Origin: Apostichopus japonicus | Taxonomy: Eukaryota; Echinodermata; Holothuroidea; Aspidochirotida; Stichopodidae | DNA length: 64,000 nucleotides | NCBI RefSeq assembly: GCF_037975245.1 | Contig: NC_092561.1 | Coordinates: 12,709,001-12,773,000, forward strand | Direction of reading: 5' to 3' | Shown here: in pieces, positions 36,960 to 49,662 of the stretch | Position numbering within the stretch: position 1 is the first letter of the stretch | Layout: every line of letters starts with the position of its first letter | Position numbers and translations under genes: made by a program | Notes under the pieces: model-generated | The model's database searches: none | Told to the model about the DNA's origin: nothing | Seen by the model: the letters and a program-made list of their open reading frames with translations, nothing else

Positions 36960-37060
36960 TGCTTCCTGCAATACGTCCTACAATACTTCCTACGTCCTAA
37001 CGTACGTCCAACTATAGGCTACGTAATAAAAGACATCCAACAATATGTCCAAAACTACGA
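36960..37060. repeat. Degenerate short repeats of CTTCCTACAATAC type
   Basis: TGCTTCCTGCAATACGTCC, TACAATACTTCCTACGTCC and similar words follow one another. They are the reverse complement of the TTAGGAAGTATT series at 29.5 kb. Confidence 0.5.
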
Positions 37061-37091
37061 CCTCAAGGGGGGGGGGGTATTCCCCTGCACC

Positions 37092-37875
37092 CCTATATAC
37101 CCCCTATAACAAATATTTTCTGATATCACCAATTATTGGTGATATCAATAAATATTTGCTGATTACAGCAATTAAATCGGTGGTATCAGCAAATCCTTTA
37201 ATGATACCAACAATGATTTGCTGATATCATTAATTCATTGTTGATATCAGCAATTATTTGCTGATATCAACAAATCAGTTGAGGATATCAGTAATAGATT
37301 TATAATGATATCAGCAAATGAATCGTACATATCACTAATGCATGCTTTTGCTGATATCACCAATTCATTTGCTGATATCACCAAATCATTTTCATCTTCC
37401 ATCTTACAATGGTACGATGCAGTGTCACACAAATGCATAGGCTAGCCTAGCCGGTGTAGCTTATGTGTGTACCAGGGTGGGTAGATAGTGGATAGGGTTC
37501 TGTTGATGGCGCTCGTTTCCAAGTACCTTTTTGTAGACGTTCGTTCGATACACTTGACTTACTGATATCAGCAAATGAATGTTTGATATCAACAATTCCA
37601 ACATATCGCCAATTCAATTGCGGATATCAGCAAATCATTTAATGATAACACCAAATCATTTGCTGATATCAGCAATTCGGTACCTCGCATCACCAATGAA
37701 TTAGTGATATGTTGGAATTGGTGATATCAGCAAATGAATTGCTGATATCAACAGCTATTTGATGATATCAGCAATTATTTGATGATATCATCAAATAATT
37801 TGATGATATCAGCAATTCATTGGTGATATCTTTAAATAATTGCTGATGTCACCAAATAATTGTTGATATCACCAA
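37092..37875. repeat. Degenerate palindromic array built on TTTGCTGATATCAGCAAA
   Basis: Dozens of imperfect copies of a self-complementary word centred on TGATATCA occur roughly every 20 bp in two blocks (37092-37385 and 37560-37875), separated by about 170 bp of unrelated sequence. Flanking bases vary (ACCAAT, AGCAAA, AACAAT) while the GATATC core is largely conserved. Confidence 0.85.
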
Positions 37876-38290
37876 AAATCGAATAAATAGTAAAACGGCT
37901 TGCCATAGGTCGGCCTGAGAGGTTAACCATTGTCGGAAAATAGCTTTGAAGTGACCTTACTGTTTTGATTAATTTTTTTCCTTCATTTTTTGAGTCATCA
38001 TCATTCTTTTTGTTACTTGGATGTTGAAGAGAACGAAATAAAGTACTGATGATCTAAAAATCTGGAGGATTGAAGGTGATTTAAGGTATTTTTGAAAATC
38101 ATGGTTGAAACAAAACGATTGGTTGGGTTGGGTTGGGCAGCACTATGCTAAATTTCAAGCTCTTCTAGCTCAAATGTAAACGGTTATGTTGACAAAATTT
38201 GAATGTGCTATGACCATCATAATTATGGTGGTAGGACATGTCAGTTGAAAAGTTCTATCTTTGCTCTATAGCAGCCTTGGAAAGTGACAA

Positions 38291-38650
38291 GTGTGTAAAT
38301 CAATGGGAGCAATTAATTGTGGTGCGACATCTATTTACGCCGATGGTGACAGATTTGTAACGGATGGCGGTATTCATGAATACAGATTTAGGTTAATCGT
38401 TGGGCAGACTGTCAACTCTGGTGTTTCTGTATCTATAGGTAATGAATTAGCAATAAATTTCTTTCTTTCGGGTTGGGTGGGGTGGGTAGGGTGGGCGACT
38501 GTGCTAATTAGTGACAGTGAGTTATAATATTATTATATTAGTATTAAGTTATGCTCTGTTTTCATTTTTTACAGAAAACAGATTTCGAATAAAAAGAGGA
38601 AAGAAAAAAAAGGTGCTGTCAAAATGGCCAAGTGAAGGAGGATGGATCTG
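38291..38650 (+). CDS. Possible two-exon gene fragment, weakly SPRY-like
   Basis: A frame reading ATSIYADGDRFVTDGGIHEY...VNSGVSVSI ends at donor ATAG|GTAATGA (about 38439). A strong acceptor (GTTTTCATTTTTTACAG, ending about 38573) starts a second frame in matching phase: NRFRIKRGKKKKVLSKWPSE then GGWI and a stop at about 38650. The pattern G.HEYRFRL......SGVSVSIG recalls the middle of SPRY-type beta sandwiches, but only loosely. There is no clear upstream acceptor; an in-frame stop precedes the first segment. It could be a decayed duplicate or chance. Confidence 0.3.
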
Positions 38651-39854
38651 AATGTGTTCTCTTTCACGAAATGTTTTGTAGTTCGCACGCCTATATATGT
38701 TAACGTTGAAAAGTGATGACATTTTGTCCGGCACTCGACCAACGTCCTGGTAACGATATATCACGTGTTAGAATTTGAGTACTAAACAAATTCAAAGATT
38801 CTTCAAGCAATATTCAGATGAATAAGAATATAATTCTGTGATGATACTGAAGGAATCAAATCGTAAAATTTTTTTGACATTGCTACACCAACCAGGAGCA
38901 ACGAGACATTAATTTAACCAAAAACATATCTACTGTTTATGTTTTGTTGTTGTTGAAAGTTATGGAAAAAAGCGAAAGATTGATCTGAACGAAATATTTA
39001 TTCTTTAATTTAATCGGACATATTTTCATAATTACATTAATGCCGTCATAAATATTTTCATGTCTATTTTTAGATCGTGCTCTCGTTGTATCTACTTTTA
39101 CAATGTAGTAGCATCAGGCATGACATAGGATCGTAGTAGTAACGTAAAGTGAATTCTGTATATGCCTATAATATGACGTGGGGTGGGGGCGGGTCTGTGT
39201 AGCTTGTTGGTTAGCCCTTCAAGAAATACGTGAGGGGAAAATGTTTTTGTCATGATCATGGAAAGACAATATGTAGTAAGGAACCAAGTTTCGTGAGATT
39301 AACATTCATTTTTTTTTTCTTTTTTTTAATTTACTTTCTTATTCTAATCTTGAAAACGTATATGTAGATAAAATTGTTATGGCTCATTAATTCTCATTTA
39401 TCTCGTACACGATTTAGATTAAATCATTTTTTTCGGACGTAATATTTTTGGAGTGCACTTGTCTTACCCTTCCACTTATCAATCTCCCACAGGCCGCCAA
39501 TTTATAACTTCAGCATAACACCCCCACCCCCCCTCCCTAAAAAACTTTGTACGGGCATGGCATATTAGATCGATTCACCACCCCTCCTAACTTCCTTCGT
39601 TTGTCTTCTTGTCGGAAAGGTAAACTGTAGGCGTTGGTTAAAAGCAAAGCCTTTCTAGGAGTCACAACATGATTGTGCTGTTGACCAGGTGTGACATAAC
39701 AAAACATACCGTCAGCAGGAACTACTAATCTTCAAGGATACAAGTAAACAAAATCTTTAAAATTGGTCAGGTTATTTCCCTGCAGTTTGAAACTGAAAGA
39801 AACTTTGTTCCCTTCGACTAAACCACACACCTCATTATGGCAAGCCAAATGACA

Positions 39855-40055
39855 AATAATTGCATATTTCAGGTTTTTTCGGTCCAAGGTTTTCCATTGA
39901 TAATCCAAGTTTATCGGCGGCGATATTCCAGGTTTTTCGAGCAATAATGCAGGTTCATGTTGAAAAAAATAAATTTTCTGAGAAAAAAAAACTCGATTTC
40001 CGGCGAAAAACCAGGATCCTCGGTAGATATTCCAAGTTTCTTGTTATCCAGCCTT
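39855..40055. repeat. Degenerate 22-bp repeats of CGGTCGATAATCCAGG type, left block
   Basis: Repeated variants such as TTCGGTCCAAGGTTTTCC, TTATCGGCGGCGATATTCC and CCGGCGAAAAACCAGG recur about every 22 bp. The same degenerate word forms the block at 40430-40705. Confidence 0.6.
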
Positions 40056-40189
40056 CTACACGATTTTTAGCCTTAGGCAAGTTGCTTTGAGGTAGACTTC
40101 CGGTAACCGAAATGAGTGGTCTGAACATTGCATATGCGTATGCTAAGGTCTCCAAATGGGCTCTTTAATTTATTCTCCTGGGCCAACGA

Positions 40190-40340
40190 CAATGATAGTT
40201 GGTTATAGTCGCCATAGACTTAGGAGGCGAGGGGGGGGGGGAGGCGGCAGGGCTGGGGAATGCAGCCCCCAACCAAATATTTTTGTGAAAATTCGGGCAA
40301 TGTGCTGAGAAATAATAACATTTGCTTACTGAAAATCAGT
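40190..40340 (-). mobile_element. Truncated copy of the CATAGGCGTAGGAG hAT-like family
   Basis: CATAGACTTAGGAGGCG followed by poly-G, GCAGCCCCCAACC and AATTCGGGCAATGTGCTGAGAA is the reverse complement of the right end of the element at 12660-13950, including the start of an 85-bp internal unit. The other end is missing. Confidence 0.7.
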
Positions 40341-40429
40341 TATTTGTAGTCGTAAATTAGTATACTGCTTACTTCTCAGACATTCCGAATTTTCGAAGTT
40401 ATAATAGCTTGTAAATGTGTGCTCGTAGC

Positions 40430-40705
40430 CTACTTCGATAATCATGGTTTATCAGTCCAAAAACCTGGATTATCGACCAATAAACTTAAAATATCGGCGA
40501 TAAACGTGGATTATCGGTCGAAAATACAGATTTATCAAACGATAATCCTAATTTTCATCGATAATCCCAGTTCCAGCTTTCTTTTCGAGCGATAATCCTG
40601 GTTTATAGTTGACAAACCAAGACTATCGAGCGATAATCCACGATTACTGGTCGATATTCCTGGTTCATCGGTCGATAATCCTGGGTTTCGACAGATAAAA
40701 CCATA
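40430..40705. repeat. Degenerate 22-bp repeats of CGGTCGATAATCCAGG type, right block
   Basis: Words such as ATCGGTCGATAATCCTGG, TCGAGCGATAATCCACG and ATCGGCGATAAACGTGG repeat about every 22 bp with many substitutions. On the minus strand they read as GLSTDEPGIS-like short peptides, a by-product of the repeat. Confidence 0.75.
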
Positions 40706-40709
40706 CCCC

Positions 40710-42220
40710 ATCCCACACAGAATCGTGACTGGTATTTGTTCTAGCTTCCTTTTCTGTAACAACGCCCTCATTTTCAAGTCTAATACACGCGCAGGAAACT
40801 TTCGGAGGTTGAAACCATACACATGCCGTCGTGATTCGTAGATATACGGAAAAGTGAAAGTGACAACATTGATTCATCCAACTCCTGAGGCATTACAGTC
40901 AGAACTGCCAACGACACGGTGATTAATGCTGCAGAAAATTGAGCCGTATAGGCAAGAAGAAAATCTGTACTACCGTAGATTCATCCCTTAAAGCCATTGG
41001 AACGAAAGTAACGACAACGCGATATGAAGTTGCCACTTCAAAAGCGATAAATGTTTTGCCGTGAGGGCAAAGAGAGATGATATAGTTAGATCAAGTTTGC
41101 TTCTTAACAGGCTTTAATGGTGACTCACTCGTTCTACTTACGAAGTAACCTTTGAATTGATTCAGAGGATAAAGAAGACGCACCGACACAATTTTCTTTT
41201 TCAATGATCCTTTGTATATACATCGCTAAAGTTGTTAAAATATATCGCGGAGTTTTTCAAGACTATTCTAATCAATTGATCCCTTCATTTAATCGCATCA
41301 CCTGGTCATTTCTAGAAAGTCAAAATTAATTCAGTTTTACCTTTGGTTAAAAAGTGAATGAAATCATGTACTATTAAGACATGAATTGTTATATCAAGTT
41401 ATTACTTAATTAATTCCAAATTATGTCGTAGCCAATGAAGGCTGGTCATAAACATAAACCATACATTCCATACAATAATTCAAGATTGCTCAAATCGCTT
41501 TCATATTGAAACATCGAATTACCCCGTTTACACACACACTCTCACTTAACACTAAGTATGCTTTTAAAGTGGTAGTTTCTGCCAAAAATCAACTTTGATA
41601 TTTTCTATACAACAAGTGAGAAATGTTGTCCCACGTAAATTTTCTATGAATTCACTTAATGACAGAAAAGAAAACCGAAAACATGAAACTTTTGGAGAAT
41701 TTGTAAATAGGAACATAACAAATGAACAATGCCGCATGACGTTCTGATATTATACTTCCCATATAATGTAATATATCTACTTTGTCCTATGCTTGCAATG
41801 TATTAAAGATCGTCACATGCATTTGTCACATTGTCACATGCAATTGTCACATGCACATGCAGAACGTAATTCCGGTGCATTGTTGTTTACATCATGAAGT
41901 TAAAAGAACATTTTTCATTGAGAATTTATAAAACGGTGCACTAAATTGATCATTTAGGTCTGAGAGAAGATATGAAGTCATCAAAGAGCATTCCAGACAT
42001 AAAGGATATTTAAAACTGAGTATCTTGATAACTGGAATACCATGCAGTAACCATGGAAACAATACTAACATTAACATCTTTTTCTATTGGGCTCTAACAC
42101 ATCAAGACTAGTATTGTGCCTAAAACTTAAACTAATATAAAGCTGAATACTATGTACACTTGTTTCAGTGTCACCAATGTCACGATCATAGAAAGTAATC
42201 TCACCGTCTACCACGGGATT
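40710..42220. other. AT-rich non-coding stretch
   Basis: No coding exon or repeat boundary is recognised. A small cluster of TTGTCACATGCA words occurs at 41815-41860. Confidence 0.4.
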
Positions 42221-42229
42221 CCCCCTTAC

Positions 42230-43022
42230 CTAAAGAACACATGGATCCACCCACCCCCCCCCCCCCTCAAACAGGTTTGTAATTGTGTGGAAATGTTCGC
42301 TCATGATTGGTCGGAAAAGTTACATCGTCACAACAGAAACCTTCACTTCGAGGTTACCAAAATGTCTGCATCCATTCGTTTCAATGAAGATATACCCGTT
42401 TAAAATTACCCGAAGTATTTCGTAAATATATATGTAGATGTGTTTGGGATTGGTTTAGACATATTGAGCACACTAGTATTGTGTGATCTACTTTGATCGA
42501 AGTTTTCTGTGAAGGCATTAATCGATGACATCGCACAGTGAAAGTTTCGTACAGGGTGCATCACACATGCGCTGTAGGCCTATATGTATTATAACTGTGT
42601 ACACAGTGCAGTGACGGAAAAATATCATACTGTACAATACACTGTTTTGCGTATATTCATTCAAGACTCGTGAACTCGCGTCGTGAAGTTGATTTTAGTG
42701 TAGGCCTACCCATTCCACGAAACGAATTCCGATTTCACTAGAACGATTCACGAATCTTAGAATCTAGATAACGTAAACACGAACCCAATGGAATGTAGCG
42801 TATGTATCATAAGTTATGTCAATATATGATCCAAGCATTAAAAGTAAAGTTAGGGCGTTTGAAGGGAGACCCCGTAACTAGACTTAATTAAGTGTCAGTG
42901 TGTGTAACTCATTGTATGTCTTCGAACTTCCAAGCGATGGTCATTATTGATGCTGACGTCACGAGCAATCTGATTGGCGGAAAACTCCGTAATTGCAAAC
43001 CTGTTTGGGAAAAAAATCGCCA
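42230..43022 (+). mobile_element. DNA element with AAACAGGTTTGYAATT ends, copy 1
   Basis: It starts CAAACAGGTTTGTAATTGTG after a poly-C run and ends AATTGCAAACCTGTTTGGGA with AAAAATCGCC, so the two ends are inverted repeats. Internal landmarks are TGATTGGTCGGAAAAGTTAC, GTGAAGTTGATTTTAGTG and TGACGTCACGAGCAATC. All of them recur in reverse order and on the opposite strand at 54372-55196. No ORF is conserved between the two copies. Confidence 0.75.
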
Positions 43023-44572
43023 CCGGGGAGGGAAGGTGATGGGGAGACAATATTGGGCACCAACAAATAGGGTAGTGTTAATAAAAGTAACTTTTGATTT
43101 TCTGGTCTTGGCCAACTCATTTGTTTTCTTCGCCCCAACAAGAGATTATTTCTAAACGCAGAGTGAGTTTTGCGGCAAGGAGGCGCCTTTCGCGTATTTG
43201 GTGATCCTGCGCCCTTGACGTACATCGTGGCGTAAAACTTTGCGATCATTATCTTCAAGAAACCAGTACACACGTGAGAAAAATGAAAAACAACTCTTCG
43301 TCCAGTACGGTATGACCATTCAAGCAAAAGTGTATAGAATAAACACCTTATAGCAGGTTATTGTAAATAATTTATCTTAGGGACATTTCTTATGTCGTAT
43401 AGCAACCATCATTCGTTGAAATGCTGTGTTGACATTGTTGTACTCACAGTGGTACGTCTAAGTATACACGACGCATACATTCTGCATGACTTCTTTGACC
43501 AAGACATTCACTTTGAAGTCATCTGATGATGACATTAGGATTGGAAATCTACTTAAATAATCTTTATTAAGCTAATTCACCTAATTTCGTCAGTGACTCA
43601 AAATAATCCAGCACGATTTAAATGAAACGTAGCAATATGATTTGTTGAAAATTAAATTTTTCTTCTCGACTAAATTTCGTCTCCTTTGAGATAAGGAATT
43701 CCCGCCTAAATTCCCGCTTTTGTGGTAATTAAGGATCCATATGTAGGTTATGCGTGCAGATGAACAGCCACGTCGGTCGATCATTTACATAACCATACTA
43801 GTTGGATTTGTTGTCCTAGTACAATAATTCATAAATCTTTTGCGGATAACCGATGACTCACCTCTTTTAATGTGAGGGCAGTAAGTAACAAATCAGGAGT
43901 GGGATGATTTTTAGCTCCTGGAACATCAACATCGCTCTGTTTCATATTGTTGTTTTCTATAGACCACAGTAAACCTAATGCAGTATATGAAAGCACTTAA
44001 TTGTTATTAATATAACGCCCAGATGTGGGAGTATTGTCACTAATACTCACAACAAGACCACAATCCACGGATCATTGCTGATCTCATCCCAAAATATGGT
44101 CACATGACTTCTAGTATGACATCACAGCGGAGGCACATAGTCATACAACCGCCAAGTTTGAAGTTGTTTTACAACCTTTGAACCTCATTGAACTCACGAT
44201 CTCTGACATGTTACGTTAACCGATAGGCTCCTAATATTGGAAGTAGTACGTTATAATATTTTTCGGTCGTTTTGTAATTTTTGTAGGGGTTTAGATGGCT
44301 AAAATGCTGTATTTATATTTCGACTTTGACCTATATATGTGACGGCATAAGTCATGGAGCAATACATCACAGGCCTCCAGCAAACACCTAAGTTAGAAGT
44401 CAAGTTTTAAGTACAATATAATTCCACTTAAGTGGAATCAATTTCATTCCAGCTTTGTTCTGTTATATTCAAGCTTAATTGTAGTTTTCTTGATTAAATA
44501 CAAATTGGCTTAAATTCAAATAACCTCAAATAATTATGTACGTCATATTTTCATTAAGTAGAAATATTGCAG

Positions 44573-44618
44573 AAGGTGGAGGATGGCACGTTCTCCAATG
44601 ACCCGGGCTACGACCCTG
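44573..44618 (+). CDS. Isolated 46-nt candidate exon
   Basis: Between ATATTGCAG and donor CCTG|GTAAGTA lie 46 unusually GC-rich nucleotides that read KVEDGTFSNDPGYDP (enters phase 0, leaves phase 1). The outgoing phase would fit the first Ig exon at 49663, giving ...GYDPVPPPTIHL. It could therefore be an N-terminal exon of the Ig receptor, but the 5-kb gap and the absence of a visible signal-peptide exon leave this open. Confidence 0.4.
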
Positions 44619-46970
44619 GTAAGTAGATCTAAACATATACGCCTACCATCAAACTTAACAGCTTATTGCCAGGCCATGAATCTGTTAACGGTGCGTTATA
44701 GTCTGGAGATATCTCTTCGCCCCTGTAGAAGTGACGTGTTTATTTATCTGGTGGAATGAATGACATGACATGAAATTTATAACATTTCTAATCAATAATC
44801 TACGTACTCGGCGATAATATGTTTATTCAGGACCTTTAGGAATAATCCTGTACATTTTTAAGTCTACCAGGAGACTTGGAGCAACTTAATTTGTTCGGAT
44901 ACACATCTGCATAAGAAGTTGTAATACTAATATCGGCATGTAAAGGATATTAACTTACGATACTAAATAATCACATGAAGCGGAATGACTGGTAACTTTA
45001 TATATCTAATTTACAACTATAGCTTACCCCCCCCCACCCCCAACAGTTTGACTATTGTATATGGGAAAATAATGTTCTAAGCTGCTTCGCATTTAGTGCG
45101 TAGCAATGGTTCAAACCATCAACACTTGCCATATGTATATACAACATATATAACACCAATCACACGTTAACTAATAACAGGGTTAGTAATGGGTGATTCA
45201 TCCCAAGTATAATTTACTACCATATAGTGAACGATTTACAACGGTGCCAATGTGTACATTACTCGTTACTAGACTGCATTCAACACCTGCAGTCTAATTA
45301 TTTCTTTCATTGATTCTTTCATTTTGTTATTTAAACGACTTAATTTAATTTAATGGCGATACGTTTGAGTGAAACTAGTCAAATTATTGCGAATACGGCC
45401 CATGAAAGATTAAAATAAGTTTTACCCTGTTATCACATGTATGGTTAATAAATTCATGTCGGTCACGTGATAACTGATGGAGATCCTCGTCGAGAATTTT
45501 ACATCAGCTATAAAACCGAGTTTCATTTAGTAATTCTTTATCAGTTAGTTCGTAGAAAGTGATACAACCATCAATCATATCAGAAGTAGCCAGTAATCTT
45601 AAATTAGACTTTCTTATTTGACAGCTTAACCCTTGCTTGGTGTGTTTGTTTAAAGAATTGATGGCAAGCTGTCTTGCAACTTCAAATAGAACCAGTGAGT
45701 CATTGCAACTAGATGAACCGTTTACTTCTTTGAAAGGTAGACTGATCACACACAAATGTACACAAAATAACAAGATTGAATTGGCACAAAGAAAATAGGA
45801 GTAAATGTACCATTAGCATGTTTATGATATCTTGTAATGTATGTTTTAGTACATAACAGCAACACTGGCCTTCACAATCCAACCATGCGCAGTGAATCGT
45901 GACTCGCCTTTGTTGATCAGTTCCACTAATTGCCCTTAATCATTAATCTGCCCATGAAGGACGACATTTTTACGAACATGGTTAGGACAGAATTAATGTC
46001 TGTAATAACAAACCGCGATGGATCTTCGGAAAGTGTATGTTTGACATAATAAAAAATAGTAAACACGAAACGGGGCCGCATATAGTATGGGTAATATTAA
46101 ACTCCATCCTGTCTGCAGTCCTACATTAAACACCACATAGAAAGAAATATGCAATAATAGATATAGGAACACCTTCATCAAATTATTGGAAAAGGATAAT
46201 TGAAGATAAACCTCCATAAACTCAGCTCATATTTTCTGATTTACAGCTCAATAATATATATGATGCTGTGTACATTAATAATGATAAATTGATGTCAACT
46301 TATTGACTCAAGACTGAAGAAGAGAGAGAAGCGTAATCAATCTGATTTTATTTTGTCCCATCCTGCACTTCAACAGTTCTCCATGTCAAGAATAATCTTT
46401 GAAACAAACTCCGATTTGCTATACCGAATATAAACAAATCGAGGAATGTTTGCGTAATTCTCGTCGGCGTCATAATAGTTACGGAAGTAGTAGTTACACC
46501 CATACGAAGATTGGTCGAATAAAACAGGAATAGTGATGTTTCTTCGTAAGCAATAGCTACACAGTTTAGCTGCTATTATACATTGTCTGGGCTGCTACTA
46601 GCCTTTCAACAAACTCGTACAGCCAACCAACAGAGCCAATACCAATTAAACAAGCAACTGGCAACCGTGCTGATGATATACAACAGATTGCAACATCTTC
46701 TTTGTACATCATTTTCATTATATAACAAATGCACGTACTGTTTTGCTAAATTTGCTAAAGTCTGTGCTATCGGGACTGAAATTAATAAATACATCTCTAA
46801 ATCTTGTATAATATGGAAGAGGCACCGATTTGCTCTTGCAAGAATATGAATAACTTAAATGAGAGAACTACGTTGATTCTAACTTATTTATTCACATTGC
46901 TTACAGTTTAATGATGAGAGAATCATTATAGCGGCGACATGATGGATGAAATGCACTTTAATTAGTTATA
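44619..46970. other. AT-rich non-coding stretch
   Basis: No coding exon with splice support was recognised on either strand. Confidence 0.4.
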
Positions 46971-46999
46971 ATATGCGTGCTTAACTGTGTCCACATCTT

Positions 47000-47144
<145 letters not shown>

Positions 47145-49190
47145 GGGTGCGAGCGTGGGCGTGTGTGTGTGTTTCAAAGTTCCTCAGACGTAACAGAGCA
47201 ACTTCTTTAATCTTTAATTCGGTTATTTAACTTTGCCTTCACAGTTTGTTCTAATCGAACGAAGCAATATTTGCACATGTTTTGATGCACCTAACACACA
47301 GATCAACATTCGTATAATATAATCCTGAAGTTTTGATTTTCTTTTAAACCAGCAATGTACAATGAATGTATGCTATTTGAGTACGTCACTTGTGATTATA
47401 CCTCCCGGTAGATGCACATTAGAACATTGAAAGTAAGAAATGATTGTACAAGACAAAGACGACGTAACACATTTTATGAACCTCTTCTCAATCCAACATT
47501 GAACAGGTATCAATATAGTCTTAAACACCTTATTGTTTATTTCATCACGCAATGTAACACGACTCTTCACATTTCGCCTTTCATTGGGTTTTATCAAACT
47601 AACAGCGAATATGATCCTCCAATTGTCACAAGTCCCTGGCCATTATTAATACCTCTGGGACAATTTTAATTCTGTATGTCTAGTTCTGTAAGTCCGTGTG
47701 ACTCACTAGGCTATGATTTCACTTTTGATAAACCGTGAAAGTAGAACTAAGATTCTGTAAAACAGTTAGGGGCCTTGGAGACTATACACAAAATACGCTG
47801 GTGATAAATTTATTGCAACTCCAAATATTTCTTCTTGAATGTTTTGCAACATTGAAGGGAGTTGTGTAATTCGATTCTTTTATTCTTGTCGTTGGGGGAA
47901 TAATAGGTAATTTCCACTTGATGTGTTAGTGCTACGGTAATGATGAAACTACAGACTAAAGGAATAATAGAACAATTTAACTGATGAAGTAGAACGAGTT
48001 AGTGTCTGGTCGTAAATTAATACACACGAGGCATGTTGTAGCATAAATAACAATCCTCCATCATTGTGCATATAGCTGCCGGCTTATGTAACATTACACA
48101 TTGTCCTTTGTATGACTCATATCAAAAGATACATCATCTTGACCTTAACATAGTACTTTACCAATTATCACAAATTAAAAGCCTTTGTCAATTGGTGAAC
48201 GAGAGATCCCTTCAGCCCTGGACGATTATATTATTGTAACAAAACAAAGAAATGGAGATGATTTAGTTTATCTGCTCAAAACAGGGAGTTACTATAGTCT
48301 TATTAGACAGTATATGATAGATCAAGTTCATTCACTAATATATACAGCAGTAGAATGTGGAAATAAATAAAGTAGAAAAATGATTATTTTCTGTGTAAAG
48401 GCGATGCGAAACTTCTAATGAGAAAACTATTCCACATCTTAACTTGAAATCCCCTTTCCACTTATCTTGTTCCTAGTTCCTACCATGAGATATGGTTGAT
48501 TGAATGTAACCTATATTTCGAACAGCTAAACCCACTCCTACTTCAGGAAGTTGATGAACGTAGGTAGTCTGTGACGTCATCCTGGCAGGTGCTCTGCAAA
48601 GGTTTTACTTACGCTGTTGTAATCGTCTTCTTGATTTATTCTTAATACCTGATACATTGGAATGGTGACGTAGTTGTTAATGTTCTATGTATTTATAATT
48701 TAATATACATGCAACTCATTTGTAGAAAAAAGTAATTTTCTCCTCTGTCGAAAACGATTGGAATTACTATAAAGACAAACAAAATCATTTTCAATTCGAT
48801 ATTGCCTTGATTGATAAATTCACAGTCCTGTAGCCAGATGCATTCACAACGCATAATCAAATTTGAAATATTGGTATCTTCGCGATACAAAATGCTATAA
48901 ATTAGGATGTGATTTGGACCTATCAGACGTAGAAAATTTCCAGATATTTTACTAAGCAACCAGCGTTAGTCACCAGACGATCATGTTAAGTGCTTGCATT
49001 ATTGCTTCCTAAAATGAAAGATTATCTTACAAAATAATGTCTTTCAATAACAATGTTACGTTGCATCAATGAAGGCCTTGTCGTCTGCTATGTAATAATT
49101 GATATATATATATATATGTATGAATACATAAATGTTACCTAAGGGTATTGTGAGGACATTACGGCCACTTAAACAACTCATGACTAACTA
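47145..49190. other. Non-coding stretch upstream of the Ig receptor gene
   Basis: No exon with clear splice sites was recognised. A short AT tract lies near 49103-49118. Confidence 0.4.
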
Positions 49191-49197
49191 GATTACC

Positions 49198-49302
49198 ATG
49201 AGATCACCAATCATGTACCATTCACGTGTGCTGTTATTGGTCAAGTTATTACTTATTACTGCATTAGTAATTACTGTACATATAAAGTTATCACCTTCAT
49301 AA
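49198..49302 (+). CDS. Signal-peptide-like short ORF, doubtful
   Basis: ATG at 49198 opens MRSPIMYHSRVLLLVKLLLITALVITV..., which has the shape of a secretion signal and lies about 360 bp before the first Ig exon. However, no donor in this frame leaves phase 1, which the acceptor at 49663 needs, and the frame stops at 49300-49302. Either a small exon is missing between them or the resemblance is chance. Confidence 0.25.
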   Translation: MRSPIMYHSRVLLLVKLLLITALVITVHIKLSPS

Positions 49303-49351
49303 ACATAACAACATCAATTCCACTTTTCGTTGTATAATTCGACAGACGCAG
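49279..49351 (+). promoter_or_regulatory. Possible TATA box and short 5' exon
   Basis: CATATAAAG at 49279-49287 is followed about 25-40 bp later by plausible start sites and then a good donor (GACGCAG|GTAAATT, exon end 49351). This could be a promoter with a non-coding first exon for the Ig receptor, but it competes with the reading of the overlapping signal-peptide-like ORF. Confidence 0.25.
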
Positions 49352-49662
49352 GTAAATTCGTTCATTAGCGAACAGGTTCGACAGTCATACTACTGTGCGG
49401 GCCTTTTTAATGATTTTTTTAAAATTTTTTAATAGAACAAAAGTTAAACAAACAGGTGGAAATGATAACAAATTTAACTGATGGTTCCTTTAAACTAAGT
49501 GCAGATAATAGAACATGATTTATAAATATTAAGACATCTTTAGATATAGTTGCCATTAAAGTGTTCTGAGTTTCAGTCACACACAATACTGAGATAAAGT
49601 TTATATAGAGTTGATTTATTGAAGACATTTTAAGGTTTTGTCGTTACTATCCTCTCTCACAG

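Noticed and set aside
42892-43155. Open frame at the right end of the 42.2-kb repeat
   Set aside because: It crosses the element boundary and is not preserved in the inverted copy at 54.4 kb.
45504-45773. 89-codon minus-strand frame with a start resembling a secretion signal
   Set aside because: The composition is unremarkable, no splice partners or homologues are recognised, and no promoter is visible.
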